Source: Rhipicephalus microplus (Eukaryota; Arthropoda; Arachnida; Ixodida; Ixodidae). From it: a stretch of 64,000 bases of DNA. The notes beneath the pieces were generated by a model that searched no databases, was not told where the DNA came from, and saw nothing but the letters and a program-made list of their open reading frames with translations. Shown here piece by piece: positions 63,875-64,000 of this stretch; the first letter of the stretch is position 1; each line of letters opens with the position of its first letter. The position numbers were made by a program, and so were the translations under genes. The stretch lies in assembly GCF_043290135.1 (NCBI RefSeq), contig NC_134707.1, positions 75,326,508 to 75,390,507 of the forward strand, read 5' to 3'.

Positions 63875-64000
63875 TGATACGTGTATAGAACTGTCAGTTC
63901 GGCACAGGTGAGATGGCACCCGAAAGGAGGAAGACGACAACGTAGTTGTTGTGAGTTGGTCTCTCGAGCTTCTCCCGTTGGCCTGCATGACTGTGCGCTC
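63875..64000 (+). repeat. Gypsy-4 3' LTR, truncated by the window edge
   Basis: TGATACGTGTATAGAACTG onward, collinear with the first about 126 of 176 bp of the 5' LTR. The last about 50 bp and the target duplication (ATAT expected if the left flank 54596-54599 is it) lie outside the window. Confidence 0.86.

Larger units (their letters stand above)
54600..64000 (+). mobile_element. Gypsy-4, Ty3/Gypsy element with nested Gypsy-5; runs off the window
   Basis: 5' LTR 54600-54775, PBS TGGTGGAGGTGCTGG at 54780, gag split by Gypsy-5 (55369-59616), gag C-terminus with CCHC knuckle, protease, RT, RNase H, integrase, and a 3' LTR from 63875 to past the window edge. Without the nested element its length would be about 5.2 kb, similar to Gypsy-1. 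Catalytic lesions: protease DTG to DTD, RNase H TDAS to IIAS, first integrase Asp to Glu. Stops and frameshifts run throughout. Confidence 0.9.

Overview
The window reads as nuclear DNA of a hard (ixodid, probably metastriate) tick. Coding capacity is almost entirely transposable-element debris. tRNA-derived SINEs with a tick-typical sequence (I recognise them from memory as Ruka-like) recur throughout, and the non-coding spacers are AT-rich and full of tetranucleotide satellites. No operons, rRNA genes, CRISPR arrays or convincing multi-exon host genes are visible. I count five Gypsy-type LTR retrotransposons (called Gypsy-1 to Gypsy-5 here), a BEL/Pao relic, a further Gypsy integrase relic, three copies (A, B, C) of one LINE family whose ORF1 looks like an SGNH esterase, a nearly intact CR1-like LINE, a Tx1/L1-like LINE, an I-type LINE 3' end, Penelope-like (GIY-YIG) fragments, a terminal-inverted-repeat element and seven SINE copies.

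Layout. 0-3.5 kb: satellite scrap, a dispersed repeat and an I-type LINE tail. 3.5-9.0 kb: complete but dead Gypsy-1 (minus) with 170-bp LTRs and a 4-bp target duplication. 9.6-12.6 kb: second copy of the dispersed repeat, a SINE and a BEL/Pao gag-protease relic. 12.8-17.5 kb: LINE C (plus), split by a TIR element (13.0-13.5 kb) and by the internally rearranged Gypsy-3 (13.5-15.65 kb). 17.5-30 kb: satellites, a 1.1-kb direct duplication, SINEs, a scrambled Gypsy integrase, an alternating-orientation Penelope array (27.5-29.4 kb), and three candidates for small host genes or exons (26.05 kb cysteine-rich ORF; possible exons at 22.35 and 29.93 kb). 30.8-32.2 kb: a GATA array and a satellite inverted on itself.

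32.3-51.8 kb is one nest. LINE A (minus, carrying a SINE) abuts Gypsy-2 (plus). The 5' LTR of Gypsy-2 is split by the Tx1-like LINE. On its right side Gypsy-2 abuts LINE B (minus), and ORF1 of LINE B is split by the CR1-like LINE. 51.8-54.6 kb: satellite-bearing repeat and a LINE 3' end. 54.6-64.0 kb: Gypsy-4 (plus), whose gag is split by the CsRn1-like Gypsy-5 (minus). Its 3' LTR runs off the window.

None of the elements appears able to move by itself. Most carry stops or frameshifts, and several have changed catalytic residues (protease DTG, integrase E, RT YxDD). The CR1-like LINE (two frameshifts) and the Gypsy-3 gag (intact 311 codons) are the best preserved. Coordinates of degraded element ends are approximate. 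All comparisons were made by eye, and family names come from motif recognition without a database search.
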